Shown here: piece after piece, positions 16,570 to 25,973 of the stretch
Position numbering within the stretch: the first letter of the stretch is position 1
How the letters are laid out: every line of letters begins with the position of its first letter
Source of the DNA: Rhodoblastus sp. 17X3
GTDB lineage: Bacteria; Pseudomonadota; Alphaproteobacteria; Rhizobiales; Beijerinckiaceae
Direction of reading: 5' to 3'
DNA: 64,000 nt
Assembly (NCBI RefSeq): GCF_030056575.1
Contig: NZ_JASHHX010000013.1
Location: 62,001-126,000 of the forward strand
Position numbers and translations under genes: made by a program
The notes under the pieces: generated by a model
The model's database searches: none
The model's input: the letters and a program-made list of their open reading frames with translations, nothing else
Told to the model about the DNA's origin: nothing

Positions 16570-17409
16570 TTGAAAATCCACTCCGACGACTCTTCCCCGC
16601 GCGTCGCCGACGCCTTCCGGCCACTCGACCTGATCGCGGGGTCGGCGGACCAGCGCCTGATCCTGTTCTGCGACCATGCGCGCAACGCGCTGCCGCCGGC
16701 CTATGGCGATCTCGGCCTGCCGCCTGATTCGCTCCGGCGCCATATCGCCTATGACATCGGCGCCGAGCAGGTGACGCGACGGCTCGCGGAGCTGACCGGC
16801 GCCTCGGCGGCGCTGGCCCTGTTCTCCCGCCTGCTCATTGACCCCAATCGCGGCGAGGACGACCCCACTTTGGTCATGCGCATTTCTGACGGGGCGCTCA
16901 TTCCGGGCAACGCCCGCATCGGCGCCGATGAAATCTCCCGGCGAATCGAAACCTACTGGCGGCCCTATCGCCGCGCCGGCGCGGAGATGGTCGAAGCGGT
17001 CCTTGGGCGCGGCCTGACGCCCCTGCTGCTCGGAATCCATTCCTTCACGCCTTGTTTCAAGGGCTGCTCGCGGCCCTGGCAGGCCGGCATATTGTGGGAC
17101 CAGGACCCCCGTCTCGCCAGACTGCTGACAGAGGCCTTGCGAGCAGAAAATTTCGTCGTCGGCGACAACGAGCCCTATGACGGCGCGCTGATCGGCGACA
17201 GCATGTATGAGCATTCGACCCGGCGCGGCCTGCCCGGCGCGCTGATTGAGATCCGGCAGGACCTGGTCGAGACGCCGGAGCAATGCGAGGCCTGGGCCAT
17301 GCGGCTCGCGCGCATCCTTCCGCCGATCCTTGGCGATGAGGACACGAAGAAGGTGGAATATTTCGGCTCGCGCGTCGATCCCGACCTCCCGATCGGCGCG
17401 CCCGCTTGA
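16570..17409 (+). CDS. N-formylglutamate amidohydrolase family protein
   Basis: A 279-residue enzyme of the family that hydrolyses N-formylglutamate to formate and glutamate at the end of histidine breakdown. Family marks are '[18 protein letters not shown]', '[22 protein letters not shown]', '[19 protein letters not shown]', '[11 protein letters not shown]' and '[12 protein letters not shown]'. Neither histidine-utilisation genes nor regulators are nearby, and rhizobial members are often stand-alone, so the real substrate is uncertain. The start is a TTG at 16570; no good ATG lies in frame ahead of the conserved region. Confidence 0.83.
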   Translation: MKIHSDDSSPRVADAFRPLDLIAGSADQRLILFCDHARNALPPAYGDLGLPPDSLRRHIAYDIGAEQVTRRLAELTGASAALALFSRLLIDPNRGEDDPTLVMRISDGALIPGNARIGADEISRRIETYWRPYRRAGAEMVEAVLGRGLTPLLLGIHSFTPCFKGCSRPWQAGILWDQDPRLARLLTEALRAENFVVGDNEPYDGALIGDSMYEHSTRRGLPGALIEIRQDLVETPEQCEAWAMRLARILPPILGDEDTKKVEYFGSRVDPDLPIGAPA

Positions 17410-17470
17410 CGACGGGGCCGCTCTGGTCCAATTCAGGGGCCCAATTTCCCAAACAGAACACAGGCGGACA

Positions 17471-17713
17471 ATGAGCACCAGCACGCTCGACGGCGGCCAT
17501 TTGAAATCCTTTATCGAGCGTATCGAACGGCTCGAAGAAGAGAAAAAGGCGCTCGCGGACGATATCAAGGACGTCTATGCCGAAGCCAAGGGCAATGGCT
17601 ATGACGCTAAAATCATGCGGAAAATCGTCTCGATCCGCAAGCAGGACGAAACCAAGCGGCGCGAGGAGGAGGAAATTCTCGACCTCTATCTCTCGGCGCT
17701 GGGCGAGGGCTGA
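17471..17713 (+). CDS. gapR: GapR-like (DUF2312/UPF0335) nucleoid-associated protein
   Basis: An 80-residue coiled-coil protein of the DUF2312 family, to which Caulobacter GapR belongs. GapR clamps overtwisted DNA ahead of polymerases and is important for chromosome segregation and replication. The dimerising coil is '[60 protein letters not shown]', with the basic DNA-facing stretch '[19 protein letters not shown]'. The length is close to that of Caulobacter (about 89). The ATG at 17471 is a better start than the frame extension upstream, which has no family similarity. The gene lies 62 bases after the amidohydrolase. Confidence 0.9.
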   Translation: MSTSTLDGGHLKSFIERIERLEEEKKALADDIKDVYAEAKGNGYDAKIMRKIVSIRKQDETKRREEEEILDLYLSALGEG

Positions 17714-17819
17714 TTTCGTTTTTGCATAGGCGGCCTTGCCGCGGCGGAGCGTCGCGGGCCATTGCGGCGCCGCGGCGCCATGCTTAGCTCCCGGCTGGAA
17801 ATCAGCCAGGAGCGCCTTC

Positions 17820-18914
17820 ATGTCCGCCCATCATGCCGATAAATTGTTCCAGCCTTATCAGCTCGGCGACCTCAGCCTCGCCAATCGCGTCGTCATGGCG
17901 CCGCTGACGCGCAACCGCGCCACGCCCGGAACCGACGCGCCCAACGACCTGATGGTCGAATATTACCGCCAGCGCGCCAGCGCGGGCCTGATCGTGACCG
18001 AGGCCTCCCAGATTTCGCAGCAGGGCCAGGGCTATATCCATACGCCGGGCATCTATACCAACGAGCAGGCGCGCGGCTGGCGCCGAATCAACGACGCCGT
18101 GCATGACGCCGGCGGCAAGATTTTCATCCAGCTCTGGCATGTCGGTCGAATCTCCCACGTCTCGCTGCAGGCGAATGGCGCCGCCCCCGTCGCGCCTTCC
18201 GCCATCCGCGCCAATTCCAAGACCTTCGCCGCCAGCGGCTTTGTCGATGTCTCCGAACCGCGCGCGCTGGAGCTGAGTGAAATCCCCGGCATCGTCGCCG
18301 ATTACGCCCGCGCCGCCGAGTGGGCGAAGGAAGCCGGGTTCGACGGCGTCGAAATCCACGCGGCCAACGGCTATCTGCTCGACCAGTTCCAGAAGGACGG
18401 CTCCAGCCATCGTACGGACGCCTATGGCGGCTCGATCGAGAACCGCTGCCGCCTGACCCTCGAAGTCGTCGACGCGATCACGAAAATCCTGCCGCCGGGC
18501 CGCGTCGGCATCAGGCTCTCGCCGGTCAGCCCGGCCAATGACGTCAGCGACAGCGCGCCGCAGGCCGTATTCGACTATCTCGTCGGCCAGCTCGACGCCC
18601 GCAAGCTTGGCTATATCCACCTTATCGAGGGCGCGACCGGCGGCCCGCGCGATATCGCCCCGTTCGATTTCGCCGCCTTGCGCAAGGCCTTCCGTGGCGC
18701 CTATGTCGCCAATAACTCCTACGACCGCGCGTTGGCGACGCAGGCGGTGGCGACGGGCGCTGCGGATCTCATCGCCTTCGGTCGGCCCTTCATCGCAAAC
18801 CCTGACCTCGTCGAGCGCCTGCGCCGCGACGCGCCGCTGAACGCGCTGGACGTGAAGACGCTTTATGGCGGCGGCGCCGAGGGTTACACCGATTATCCCG
18901 CGCTCACGGCTTGA
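17820..18914 (+). CDS. Old yellow enzyme family ene-reductase (NemA-like)
   Basis: A 364-residue FMN flavoprotein that reduces activated C=C bonds of enals, enones, maleimides or nitro-compounds with NAD(P)H. FMN and substrate features are visible: 'LFQPYQLGDLSLANRVVMAPLTRNRA', 'FIQLWHVGR', 'FDGVEIHAANGYLLDQFQKDGSSHRTDAYGGSIENRCR' (paired His/Asn of the active site), 'VGIRLSP' and 'LIAFGRPFIANPDLVERL'. The start MSAHHADKLFQP at 17820 follows AGGAGCGCCTTC and matches the family; a longer frame upstream is not conserved. It may detoxify electrophiles, but the natural substrate is unknown. Confidence 0.92.
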   Translation: MSAHHADKLFQPYQLGDLSLANRVVMAPLTRNRATPGTDAPNDLMVEYYRQRASAGLIVTEASQISQQGQGYIHTPGIYTNEQARGWRRINDAVHDAGGKIFIQLWHVGRISHVSLQANGAAPVAPSAIRANSKTFAASGFVDVSEPRALELSEIPGIVADYARAAEWAKEAGFDGVEIHAANGYLLDQFQKDGSSHRTDAYGGSIENRCRLTLEVVDAITKILPPGRVGIRLSPVSPANDVSDSAPQAVFDYLVGQLDARKLGYIHLIEGATGGPRDIAPFDFAALRKAFRGAYVANNSYDRALATQAVATGAADLIAFGRPFIANPDLVERLRRDAPLNALDVKTLYGGGAEGYTDYPALTA

Positions 18915-18996
18915 GCGTCGCGGCGTCGGGCAAGGTTTGGTTAACCATGAAACGTAAGGCTCCATTAACCATAAGAGCCTAACGCTGGCCTGAGTT

Positions 18997-20736
18997 GTGG
19001 CGGCCCGGTCCGCCGCCCCGCGAGGCCAGAGCTTGTCCGTCGAACCGCGTCGCGAGACCGTCATCCCTTGCGCGCGATCGCTCCGCGATCCGGGCAAGGC
19101 GCGCGCGCGCCTGCCCGCGCTCGCCCTGGCTGGCGCAGCTCTTGCTGCGCTTTCCGGCGCCGCGCTGGCGCAAAGCGCGGATTTCCGGCCCACGACCCAT
19201 GATCCCGAGCTGACGCAGGACTCGGCGCCCGCGGCGCGCCCCGGCGCCGGGGCGCCGTCCATTCCCGGCGCGACGCCTTCGACGACGACGCCGCTGCCCG
19301 ACGCTTATTATCCCGACACGGCGATCCCCCGGCCCGCCGCATCCGCCGCCAATTACGGCAAGCCGCGCCCGTTCAAGCCGGTGGCGAAATCGAACCGCAA
19401 AAGCTTCGCCCATCCGCTGCCGGACCTCGCCGCCTATCCCACATCGGCCGAGGCCCGTCGCCGGAACGCTCTCGGCCTGCGCACCGAAACGATGGACCCG
19501 GCCTTGCTCGCGCCGTCGCCGACGACCGCCCTGCCCGCGCCGATACCGCAGCGCCCAAAGCCGAAAATCGACCCGGAGCCCTTCGCCCCGATCGGCTTCG
19601 ACGCTGGCCCCTTGCGCGCACACGCCTATTCGGAGACAAGTTTCGGCTATAACTCCAACCCCAACCAGGCCTCGACCGGCTCGGGCAACCTGCGCGGCTC
19701 GACATTCCTGCGCGAGGAAATCGGTCTTGCGGGCGTCTCGGACTGGTCGAACCACAGCTTCGCCGGAGAGATGCGGCTGGGCTATAATGATTATTTCAGC
19801 CAATCCAGCGCCAATGCGCCGGATGGTACGGGCAAGTTCCTGACCCGCCTCGACGTCGCGCGCGACACCAGGATCAATATCGACGGCAATTACACGCTTT
19901 CGACGCAGTACCAGTCGTCGCCCAATCTCTACAACAATGGCGCCTCGACCCAGTTGGCCTCGCGCCCGCTCGTGGCGACCTTCGGCGGGGGCCTGGGCGT
20001 CAGCCAGGTCTTCAACCGGACTGAAGTGACCCTGCGCGGCTCGTTCGAGCGGAATTACTGGGCCGACGCGCATTTCGCCGACGGCTCGACGCAATATCTC
20101 TCGCGCGATTCCTATGACGATTACGGCGTGACGCTGCGCGCGAGCTATGTACTCACGCCGGGGGTAAAGCCCTTCGTCGAGGGCGTCGTGGATGATCGCA
20201 TCCACGACACGACCTATGGCACTTCCGGCTATGCGCGTAATTCCACCGGCGCCTCGGTGAGCGCGGGCTCGACCTTCGAATTGACGCGCCTGCTGGTCGG
20301 CTCCGCCTCGGCGGGCTATGCCGACCGCAATTATCAGGACCCGCGCCTGGCCAATCTGCGCGGCCCGGTGTTCGACATTTCGCTGGTGTGGACCGCCACG
20401 CCGCTGACCCGGGTAACGCTGCGCACCCTGACCACGATGGACGAAACCACGGTGGCCGGCGCTTCCGGGACGATCACGCGCACCGGGACGCTGGAAGTCG
20501 CGCACGCCTTGCGCCGCGACCTCACCATCACCGCCACCGCCGGGATCCAGACCGAAAACTATCCCGGCGCATCGCTGGTCCAGACCTATTATTCGGCGGG
20601 GGTGAAGGCGGAATACAACCTGACCCGCAGCATCGTCCTCAAGGGCGCCTACGCCTTCCAGCGCATGACGTCCAATCAGGCGGGCTCGGACTTTACCGCC
20701 AATATCATGACGGTGGGCCTGCGCCTTCAGCAGTGA
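18997..20736 (+). CDS. Outer-membrane beta-barrel protein
   Basis: A 579-residue exported protein starting with GTG. A positively charged N-terminus and hydrophobic stretch 'LPALALAGAALAALSGAALAQ' (about residues 40-60) form a signal peptide; a Pro/Ala-rich linker follows; the last 400 residues show alternating hydrophobic strands with many Tyr, Ser, Asn and Thr, as in outer-membrane barrels, ending in Gln-Gln. Strand-rich repeats such as 'YSETSFGYNSNPNQASTGSGN' occur. It belongs with the large rhizobial 'outer membrane beta-barrel' family of unknown cargo. The N-terminal 40 residues before the signal peptide make the start uncertain; a nearby alternative further in cannot be excluded. Confidence 0.75.
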   Translation: MAARSAAPRGQSLSVEPRRETVIPCARSLRDPGKARARLPALALAGAALAALSGAALAQSADFRPTTHDPELTQDSAPAARPGAGAPSIPGATPSTTTPLPDAYYPDTAIPRPAASAANYGKPRPFKPVAKSNRKSFAHPLPDLAAYPTSAEARRRNALGLRTETMDPALLAPSPTTALPAPIPQRPKPKIDPEPFAPIGFDAGPLRAHAYSETSFGYNSNPNQASTGSGNLRGSTFLREEIGLAGVSDWSNHSFAGEMRLGYNDYFSQSSANAPDGTGKFLTRLDVARDTRINIDGNYTLSTQYQSSPNLYNNGASTQLASRPLVATFGGGLGVSQVFNRTEVTLRGSFERNYWADAHFADGSTQYLSRDSYDDYGVTLRASYVLTPGVKPFVEGVVDDRIHDTTYGTSGYARNSTGASVSAGSTFELTRLLVGSASAGYADRNYQDPRLANLRGPVFDISLVWTATPLTRVTLRTLTTMDETTVAGASGTITRTGTLEVAHALRRDLTITATAGIQTENYPGASLVQTYYSAGVKAEYNLTRSIVLKGAYAFQRMTSNQAGSDFTANIMTVGLRLQQ

Positions 20737-20754
20737 TAGGCGCAGGCGGGTTGG

Positions 20755-21645
20755 TCACAAGGTCCCGACGATGCGCTTCAGCTCGGCGCGGAAGCCCGGC
20801 TCGATGTCCGGGCGGGCCAGCGCGAACGCGACATTGGCGGCGAGGAAGCCAAGCTTCGAGCCGGTGTCATAGGTCTTGCCGTCGAAATGACGGGCGAAGA
20901 ATTTCTGGGTTTTGGCCAGTTCGATCATCGAATCGGTGAGCTGAATTTCGCCGCCGGCGCCCTTCTGGCCCTTGGCGAGCAGGTCGAAGATCTGCGGCTC
21001 CAGCACATAGCGGCCGGAAATGATGTAATTGGACGGCGCGGTCCCCTTGGCGGGCTTTTCGACCATGCCGGCGATCTCGAAGGAAGCCCCGAAGTCCTGG
21101 CCCTTGGCGACGACGCCATATTGATGGGTGTCCTCCATCGGGACCTGCTCGACCGCGATGACATTGCCGCCATGCTCGTTATAGGTGTCGAGGCATTGCT
21201 GCAGGCAGCGCTTGCCGCCCGCGCCCGGCAAGGTGATCATGTCGGGCAGCAGCACGGCGAAGGGCTCGTCGCCGATGATGTCGCGCGCGCACCACACGGC
21301 GTGGCCGAGGCCGAGCGGCAATTGCTGGCGGGTGAAGCTGGTCGCTCCCGCTGCCGGAAGATCGGCCTGAAGCCCCTCCAGCTCCTTGAGCTTGCCGCGG
21401 CGCTGCAGGGTTTCTTCCATCTCATAGGCGATGTCGAAATGATCCTCGATCACCGCCTTGTTGCGGCCGGTGACGAAGACGAAATGCTCGATGCCCGCCT
21501 CGCGCGCCTCTTCGACGCAATGCTGCAGAACCGGGCGATCGACCACGGTCAGCATTTCCTTCGGAACGGTCTTGGTGGCGGGCAGCACGCGCGTGCCGAG
21601 GCCGGCGACCGGGAAGACAGCTTTACGAATTCGCTTTTTCTGCAT
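20755..21645 (-). CDS. galU: UTP--glucose-1-phosphate uridylyltransferase
   Basis: A 296-residue nucleotidyltransferase that makes UDP-glucose from UTP and glucose-1-phosphate for exopolysaccharide and envelope glycans. The N-terminal '[41 protein letters not shown]' is the Rossmann-like loop that binds UTP; '[26 protein letters not shown]' and '[16 protein letters not shown]' are further GalU marks. It is divergent from galE (191 bases apart) which completes the UDP-glucose/UDP-galactose pair. Confidence 0.95.
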   Translation of the reverse strand: MQKKRIRKAVFPVAGLGTRVLPATKTVPKEMLTVVDRPVLQHCVEEAREAGIEHFVFVTGRNKAVIEDHFDIAYEMEETLQRRGKLKELEGLQADLPAAGATSFTRQQLPLGLGHAVWCARDIIGDEPFAVLLPDMITLPGAGGKRCLQQCLDTYNEHGGNVIAVEQVPMEDTHQYGVVAKGQDFGASFEIAGMVEKPAKGTAPSNYIISGRYVLEPQIFDLLAKGQKGAGGEIQLTDSMIELAKTQKFFARHFDGKTYDTGSKLGFLAANVAFALARPDIEPGFRAELKRIVGTL

Positions 21646-21836
21646 GGAACATCCGCTTCGCTGAGAAGTGATGGAAGATTACGGCTGGGCCGGCAGGTTC
21701 TTATCACCGCCGGACAGGTTCCGCCAAGAAAGTTGAAATTAGCCTTTCTGACCGGCGCCGCTTCGCAGCCCGGCTTTTTTGCTCTAAAACTGCCCCGGCC
21801 CGCGCGGCGCGGGAGGAATTCGAAAAAGGACGTTGG

Positions 21837-22829
21837 ATGACCGTTCTCGTGACTGGCGGCGCCGGCTATATCGGCTCGCATATGGTGCTCGAACTGCTGG
21901 ACGCAGGCGAAAAGGTCGTCGTGCTCGACAATCTTTCGACCGGGCGCCGCGCCTCCGTGCCGCCGCAAGCCGAGCTGATCGTCGGCGACTTCGGCGATGA
22001 GCCCCTTGTCAGGGACCTGCTTTCGAGCCGGGGCGTGAAGGCGATCATCCATTTTGCGGCCAAGATCATTGTGCCCGAATCGGTCGCCGATCCGCTCGGC
22101 TATTATCTCAACAACACCGCCTCCGCCCGCAGCCTGCTGGCCTGCGCAGTCGAACAAGGCGTAAAGCATTTCATCTTCTCCTCCACCGCCGCCGTCTATG
22201 GCGAACCGGAGATGAACCCGGTCACCGAGGGCGAGAGCCTCAAGCCGGTTTCGCCCTATGGCCGCTCCAAGCTCATGGTCGAATGGATGCTGGAAGATGT
22301 TTCCCGCGCCCATGGCCTGCGCTATGTCGCGCTGCGCTATTTCAACGTCGCCGGCGCCGATCCCAAGGGCCGCACCGGCCAATCCAGCCCCAACGCGACT
22401 CATCTCATCAAGGTCGCCGTGCAGGCGGCGCTGGGCATGCGCCCGAGCATGGAGGTTTTCGGCGTGGATTACCCGACCCCGGACGGCTCGTGCCTGCGCG
22501 ACTACATTCAGGTCACCGATCTCGCCCGCGCCCACATGGCCGCGCTGAATCATTTGCGCGCGGGCGGCGAGAGCCTGACCTGCAATTGCGGCTACAAGCG
22601 CGGCTATTCCGTGCTGGAAGTGATCGAGACGGTGAAGCGCGTCTCCGGCGTCGATTTCGACGTGAAGATTTCGGGACGCCGCGCCGGCGATCCGGCGGCG
22701 ATCGTCGCCGCCAATGAACGGGCGCGGGAAAAGCTCGGCTGGGCGCCAATTCACGACAATCTCGAAGAAATCGTGCGCCAGGCGCTGGCCTGGGAGAAGA
22801 CGCTGCTGGCGGAAAAGGCGGCCAGTTAG
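21837..22829 (+). CDS. galE: UDP-glucose 4-epimerase
   Basis: A 330-residue SDR-type epimerase that interconverts UDP-glucose and UDP-galactose with NAD. The Rossmann loop is 'VTGGAGYIGSHMVLELL', the catalytic Ser/Tyr/Lys are in 'FIFSSTAAVYGEPE' and 'SPYGRSKLMVEW', and the sugar-binding 'ALRYFNVAGADPKGRTGQSS' is present. It is divergent from galU; the two supply sugar nucleotides for envelope or exopolysaccharide. Confidence 0.94.
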   Translation: MTVLVTGGAGYIGSHMVLELLDAGEKVVVLDNLSTGRRASVPPQAELIVGDFGDEPLVRDLLSSRGVKAIIHFAAKIIVPESVADPLGYYLNNTASARSLLACAVEQGVKHFIFSSTAAVYGEPEMNPVTEGESLKPVSPYGRSKLMVEWMLEDVSRAHGLRYVALRYFNVAGADPKGRTGQSSPNATHLIKVAVQAALGMRPSMEVFGVDYPTPDGSCLRDYIQVTDLARAHMAALNHLRAGGESLTCNCGYKRGYSVLEVIETVKRVSGVDFDVKISGRRAGDPAAIVAANERAREKLGWAPIHDNLEEIVRQALAWEKTLLAEKAAS

Positions 22830-23659
22830 CCCGACACGTCCCGGCGCGTCACGAAATCCACGATCCGGTCCGGCGTCAGCGCACGGCCGAGCGGGCCGAA
22901 GCGGGCGATGAAGCCGACATTGTAGCGCGTGCGCGGATGGGCCGCCGTGGCCGCCTTGAGCACGGCTCGCGCGACGTGCTCTGCGGTCATGACGCCGAAG
23001 CCGCGCGGATCAAGGAATTCATGCATGCGCCGGGCGAGATTTTTCCGGAACGCCGCATAGGGGCTGTCAGCGCCGCCGTCGGGGATGGATTTCAGCAGCG
23101 TCGCCTCGAAATGGGTGGCGATCGGCCCCGGCAGCACATTCACCACCTTGACGCCGAAGGGCTCGACTTCGGGCCGCAAGGCGTCGGCGAGAGCCTCCAA
23201 GGCGAATTTGGAGGCGTGATAGGCGCCGCCGCCCAGAACCGCGACGCGGCCGGCCACCGAACTCACAGTGACGATGCGGCCCGTCCCGGCGCGCCGCATT
23301 CCCGGCAGGACCAGTTGCGACAGCCGCAGGCCGCCGAACACATTGGTCTCGAACTGGCGCCGCATGAGGTCGAGCGAAATTTCCTCTATGGGGCCATATT
23401 GGCCATAGCCGGCGTTATTCACCAGCACGCCGACCGCGCCGAATTCGCGCTCGACCGCCGCGACAGCGGCGCAGCGCGCCTCTTCGTCGGCGACGTCGAG
23501 GGCCAGCACATGGCAGCCGAGGGCGCGAAGATCGTCGAGCGCGGCGGGATCGCGCGCCGTGGCGAAGGTTTCGAACCCGGCGGCGCGAAACATCTTCGCG
23601 GCGGCGTGGCCGACGCCGCTCGAACAGCCGGTGATGAGAACGGGGCCACTTCTGCGCAA
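22826..23659 (-). CDS. SDR-family oxidoreductase
   Basis: A 277-residue short-chain dehydrogenase. The cofactor loop is 'VLITGCSSGVGHAAAKMF', 'NNAGYGQYGPIEE' is the NAD-binding middle motif, and catalytic Ser, Tyr and Lys are in 'TVSSVAGRVAVLGGGAYHASKFALEALADAL'. The C-terminus resembles the subfamily of retinol/fatty-acyl-like SDRs. The first 57 residues of the longer frame read as non-coding, so I place the start at TTG 23659, 6 bases after a strong GGAGG. It converges with galE by a 4-base overlap at the stops. Three hairpins lie upstream between it and the next gene. Substrate unknown. Confidence 0.85.
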   Translation of the reverse strand: MRRSGPVLITGCSSGVGHAAAKMFRAAGFETFATARDPAALDDLRALGCHVLALDVADEEARCAAVAAVEREFGAVGVLVNNAGYGQYGPIEEISLDLMRRQFETNVFGGLRLSQLVLPGMRRAGTGRIVTVSSVAGRVAVLGGGAYHASKFALEALADALRPEVEPFGVKVVNVLPGPIATHFEATLLKSIPDGGADSPYAAFRKNLARRMHEFLDPRGFGVMTAEHVARAVLKAATAAHPRTRYNVGFIARFGPLGRALTPDRIVDFVTRRDVSG

Positions 23660-23694
23660 ACACTGCCTCCGGCTTTTCGGGCGCACGATCTTAT

Positions 23695-23730
23695 ACCGGG
23701 ACTTACAGGTGAAAACCTGTACGTCCCGGT
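23695..23730. repeat. 36-bp near-perfect palindrome upstream of the SDR gene
   Basis: 16-base arms at 23695-23710 (ACCGGGACTTACAGGT) and 23715-23730 pair with one mismatch around a GAAA loop. It shares the 'GAC-YACAGG' core with the hairpin at 14463-14498 and may be a dispersed palindromic element. Confidence 0.6.
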
Positions 23731-23765
23731 TAGGCGCGACTGCGCCCAATAGCTCGTCGTAAGGC

Positions 23766-23787
23766 GGGCGTCCTCCGACGCCCTTTT
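23766..23787 (+). terminator. Intrinsic terminator-like hairpin
   Basis: Perfect 7-bp GC-rich arms GGGCGTC and GACGCCC around loop CTCC, followed by TTTT. No plus-strand gene precedes it, so it would end a short, as yet unannotated transcript or stray read-through; it could terminate a small RNA starting in the intergenic region. Confidence 0.5.
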
Positions 23788-23804
23788 GGCTTATGCGAGG
23801 AATT

Positions 23805-23832
23805 CCTTGACCGCGACATGTCGCGGTCAAGG
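23805..23832. repeat. 28-bp perfect palindrome
   Basis: CCTTGACCGCGACA and its exact complement meet with no spacer (23805-23818, 23819-23832), 84 bases upstream of the DUF938 gene. It could be an operator for a dimeric regulator or a cruciform-forming repeat. Confidence 0.6.
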
Positions 23833-23916
23833 AGAATTTGTATCAAGCGAGGGCGTTCGCGTTGCAACGCGGAAACAGACGTTTCCATCTGCTTGTGTTC
23901 GGGCGATAATGCCGCC

Positions 23917-24528
23917 ATGGATGACCCTCGCCTTTACGCGCCGGCCACGCGCCGCAACCGCGATCCGATCCTCGCCGTGCTGCGCGCGATCCTGCCCGAA
24001 GAGGGCTTGGCTGTGGAGATCGCCAGCGGCTCGGGCGAGCATGTCGTTCATTTCGCGGCGCAATTGCCGAAACTGACCTTCCTCCCCACCGACCCTGGCG
24101 CCAGCGCGCGCGCCAGCATTGCGGCGTGGATTGCGGCCTCCGGCGTCGCCAATGTGCGCCCGCCGCTCGATCTCGACGCCACATCGCCGCGCTGGCCAAT
24201 CGACCGGGCTGATGCGCTGATCTGCCTCAACATGATCCATATTTCGCCCTGGGCCGCGACCGAAGGCCTGTTCGCCGGCGCCCGCCAAATCCTGCCGCCG
24301 GGCGCGCCGCTCTATCTTTACGGGCCGTACAAGCGCAATGGCGCTCATACCGCGCCGAGCAATGAGGCCTTCGACGCGAGCCTGCGCGCGCAGGACGCCG
24401 CCTGGGGCGTGCGCGATCTGGAGGCGGTCGCCGCCTGCGGCGAGATCGCGGGCTTCGGCTGGCCCGAAATCATCGAAATGCCCGCCAATAATCTGAGCGT
24501 GATTTTCCGCCGCCGCGACGTTCCCTGA
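23917..24528 (+). CDS. DUF938 SAM-methyltransferase-like protein
   Basis: A 203-residue protein of the DUF938 family, a class I methyltransferase fold of unknown substrate found widely in proteobacteria. Visible are 'MDDPRLYAPATRRNRDPILAVLRAILPEEGLAVEIASGSGEHVVHFAAQLPKL' (glycine-rich SAM loop ASGSGEH), 'WPIDRADALICLNMIHISPW' and 'LYLYGPYKRNGAHTAPSN', the family's hallmark segments. The start at 23917 was chosen because the conserved protein begins MDDPRLY; a longer upstream frame crosses the palindrome. Confidence 0.87.
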   Translation: MDDPRLYAPATRRNRDPILAVLRAILPEEGLAVEIASGSGEHVVHFAAQLPKLTFLPTDPGASARASIAAWIAASGVANVRPPLDLDATSPRWPIDRADALICLNMIHISPWAATEGLFAGARQILPPGAPLYLYGPYKRNGAHTAPSNEAFDASLRAQDAAWGVRDLEAVAACGEIAGFGWPEIIEMPANNLSVIFRRRDVP

Positions 24529-24540
24529 AAAGCGGGGCCC

Positions 24541-24873
24541 TCAGCCGTCCGCGCGCTCGGTCGCCTGCCGCGCCCAGTCGAGGTAGGCGGCGTCGCCGGT
24601 CAGGATCGGCAAGGCGATGATTTCCGGCGTCTGGTAGGAATGCAATTCGCGCAGGACGGCGGCGATCTGCGCAAAATCCGCCACGCGCGCCTTGGCCGCG
24701 AGCAGGAATTCCTTCTCCTTGGCGGGCGCGCCTTGCCAGACATAATGGCTGGTCACTGGCGCGATCTGCACGCAGGCCGCGAGTTTGCGCTCGATCAGGG
24801 CCTCGGCGATATCCTCCGCCCGAACCTCGTCGTCAATCGTCGTCTGCACGACGCAGAATGCGCTCATATCCAT
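24541..24873 (-). CDS. cutA: Divalent-ion tolerance protein CutA
   Basis: A 110-residue trimeric ferredoxin-like protein. E. coli CutA1 has been linked to copper tolerance, though its role is unclear. The family motifs are 'LAACVQIAPVTSHYVWQG', 'EFLLAAKARVADFAQIAAVLRELHSYQTPEIIALPI' and 'YLDWARQ'. It overlaps the 3' end of hemH by 10 bases on the same strand, so the two are probably co-transcribed. A second ATG 6 bases in (MSAF) could be the start. Confidence 0.93.
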   Translation of the reverse strand: MDMSAFCVVQTTIDDEVRAEDIAEALIERKLAACVQIAPVTSHYVWQGAPAKEKEFLLAAKARVADFAQIAAVLRELHSYQTPEIIALPILTGDAAYLDWARQATERADG

Positions 24874-25916
24874 CCTGAAACCTCCGTCCGCACGACATCG
24901 GCGATCATATCGATTCCCTCGATGCTATCGTTCAGACATGGCAATACGGCGAAATGCGCGCCGCCAGCCTCCAGAAAGGCGTGGCGGTTCTCGACGGCCA
25001 GCTCCTCCAGCGTCTCGAGACAATCGGCGACAAAGCCCGGCGCAATCACGACGATCTTCCTGACGCCCTGCGCGGGAAGCGCCTTCACGGTTTCGATCGT
25101 GTAGGGCTTGAGCCATTCCTTCGGCCCCAACCGCGACTGGAAGGTCATCAGCATTTTCTCGCCAAGCCCGGTCGCCTCGCTGAGCAGGCGCGTAGTCTTG
25201 GCGCAATGGCAGAAATAGGGATCGCCCTTGTCGAAATAGTCCTGCGGAATGCCGTGCCAGGAGACGACGATCCGCTCCGGCTCGAAATCCAGCTTCGCCA
25301 GCCCGTCGCGCAAAGACTTTGCGAGGGCGTCGATATAGGACGGGCGATCGTAGAAGGGCGCGGCGATGCGGAGCGTAGGCTGCCAGCGCAAGGCCTTCAG
25401 CGCGTCGAAGGCGCAATCTGCGACAGTGGCGTTGGTCGCCGCGCAATATTGCGGATAGAGCGGCACGACCAGCAACCGGTCGCAGCCTTGCGCCTGAAGC
25501 GCCGCAATGCGCGAGGCGACCGAGGGTTCGCCATATCGCATGGCCCAATCCACCACGATCTTCCCGCCGCCTGCCCCAAAGGCGCCGCCGGCGATGCGTT
25601 CCGCCAGCTTTTCCGCCTGCGCGCGCGTGACCGTCTTGAGCGGCCCTTCATTGCGCTCCTTGTTCCAGATCGTCTCGTAATCCTTGCCCTTGCGTGACGG
25701 GCGCGTGGTGAGGATCACCAGATGCAATAGCGGCAGCCACAGCGCGCGCGGAACCTCGATCACCCGGCGGTCGGACAGGAATTCGGCGAGATAGCGGCGC
25801 ATCGGCCAATAGCCGGTCCCGTCCGGCGTGCCGAGATTGACCAGCAGGACCCCGATCTTGCCGAAAGCGACGGGGGGATGGGCGGGTGCCGAAGAGGGAG
25901 AACGTGCGGAAAACAT
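24864..25916 (-). CDS. hemH: Ferrochelatase
   Basis: A 350-residue peripheral membrane enzyme that inserts Fe2+ into protoporphyrin IX, the last step of haem synthesis. The N-terminus has 'IGVLLVNLGTPDG'; the active-site His lies in 'IVVSWHGIPQDYFDKGDPYFCHCAKTTRLL', and 'SRLGPKEWLKPYTIETVKALPAQGVRKIVVIAPGFVADCLETLEEL' is conserved. The start at MFSARSPSS (25916) is chosen; an upstream frame extension lacks similarity. It shares an operon with cutA. Ferrochelatase next to hemN (27036) concentrates haem genes here, although on the other strand. Confidence 0.93.
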   Translation of the reverse strand: MFSARSPSSAPAHPPVAFGKIGVLLVNLGTPDGTGYWPMRRYLAEFLSDRRVIEVPRALWLPLLHLVILTTRPSRKGKDYETIWNKERNEGPLKTVTRAQAEKLAERIAGGAFGAGGGKIVVDWAMRYGEPSVASRIAALQAQGCDRLLVVPLYPQYCAATNATVADCAFDALKALRWQPTLRIAAPFYDRPSYIDALAKSLRDGLAKLDFEPERIVVSWHGIPQDYFDKGDPYFCHCAKTTRLLSEATGLGEKMLMTFQSRLGPKEWLKPYTIETVKALPAQGVRKIVVIAPGFVADCLETLEELAVENRHAFLEAGGAHFAVLPCLNDSIEGIDMIADVVRTEVSGWI

Positions 25917-25973
25917 GCAAAATCCTGATTGAGGCTTTGTTCTAGCCTGCCCGGCCCGCGGCGACGAGCGCAA

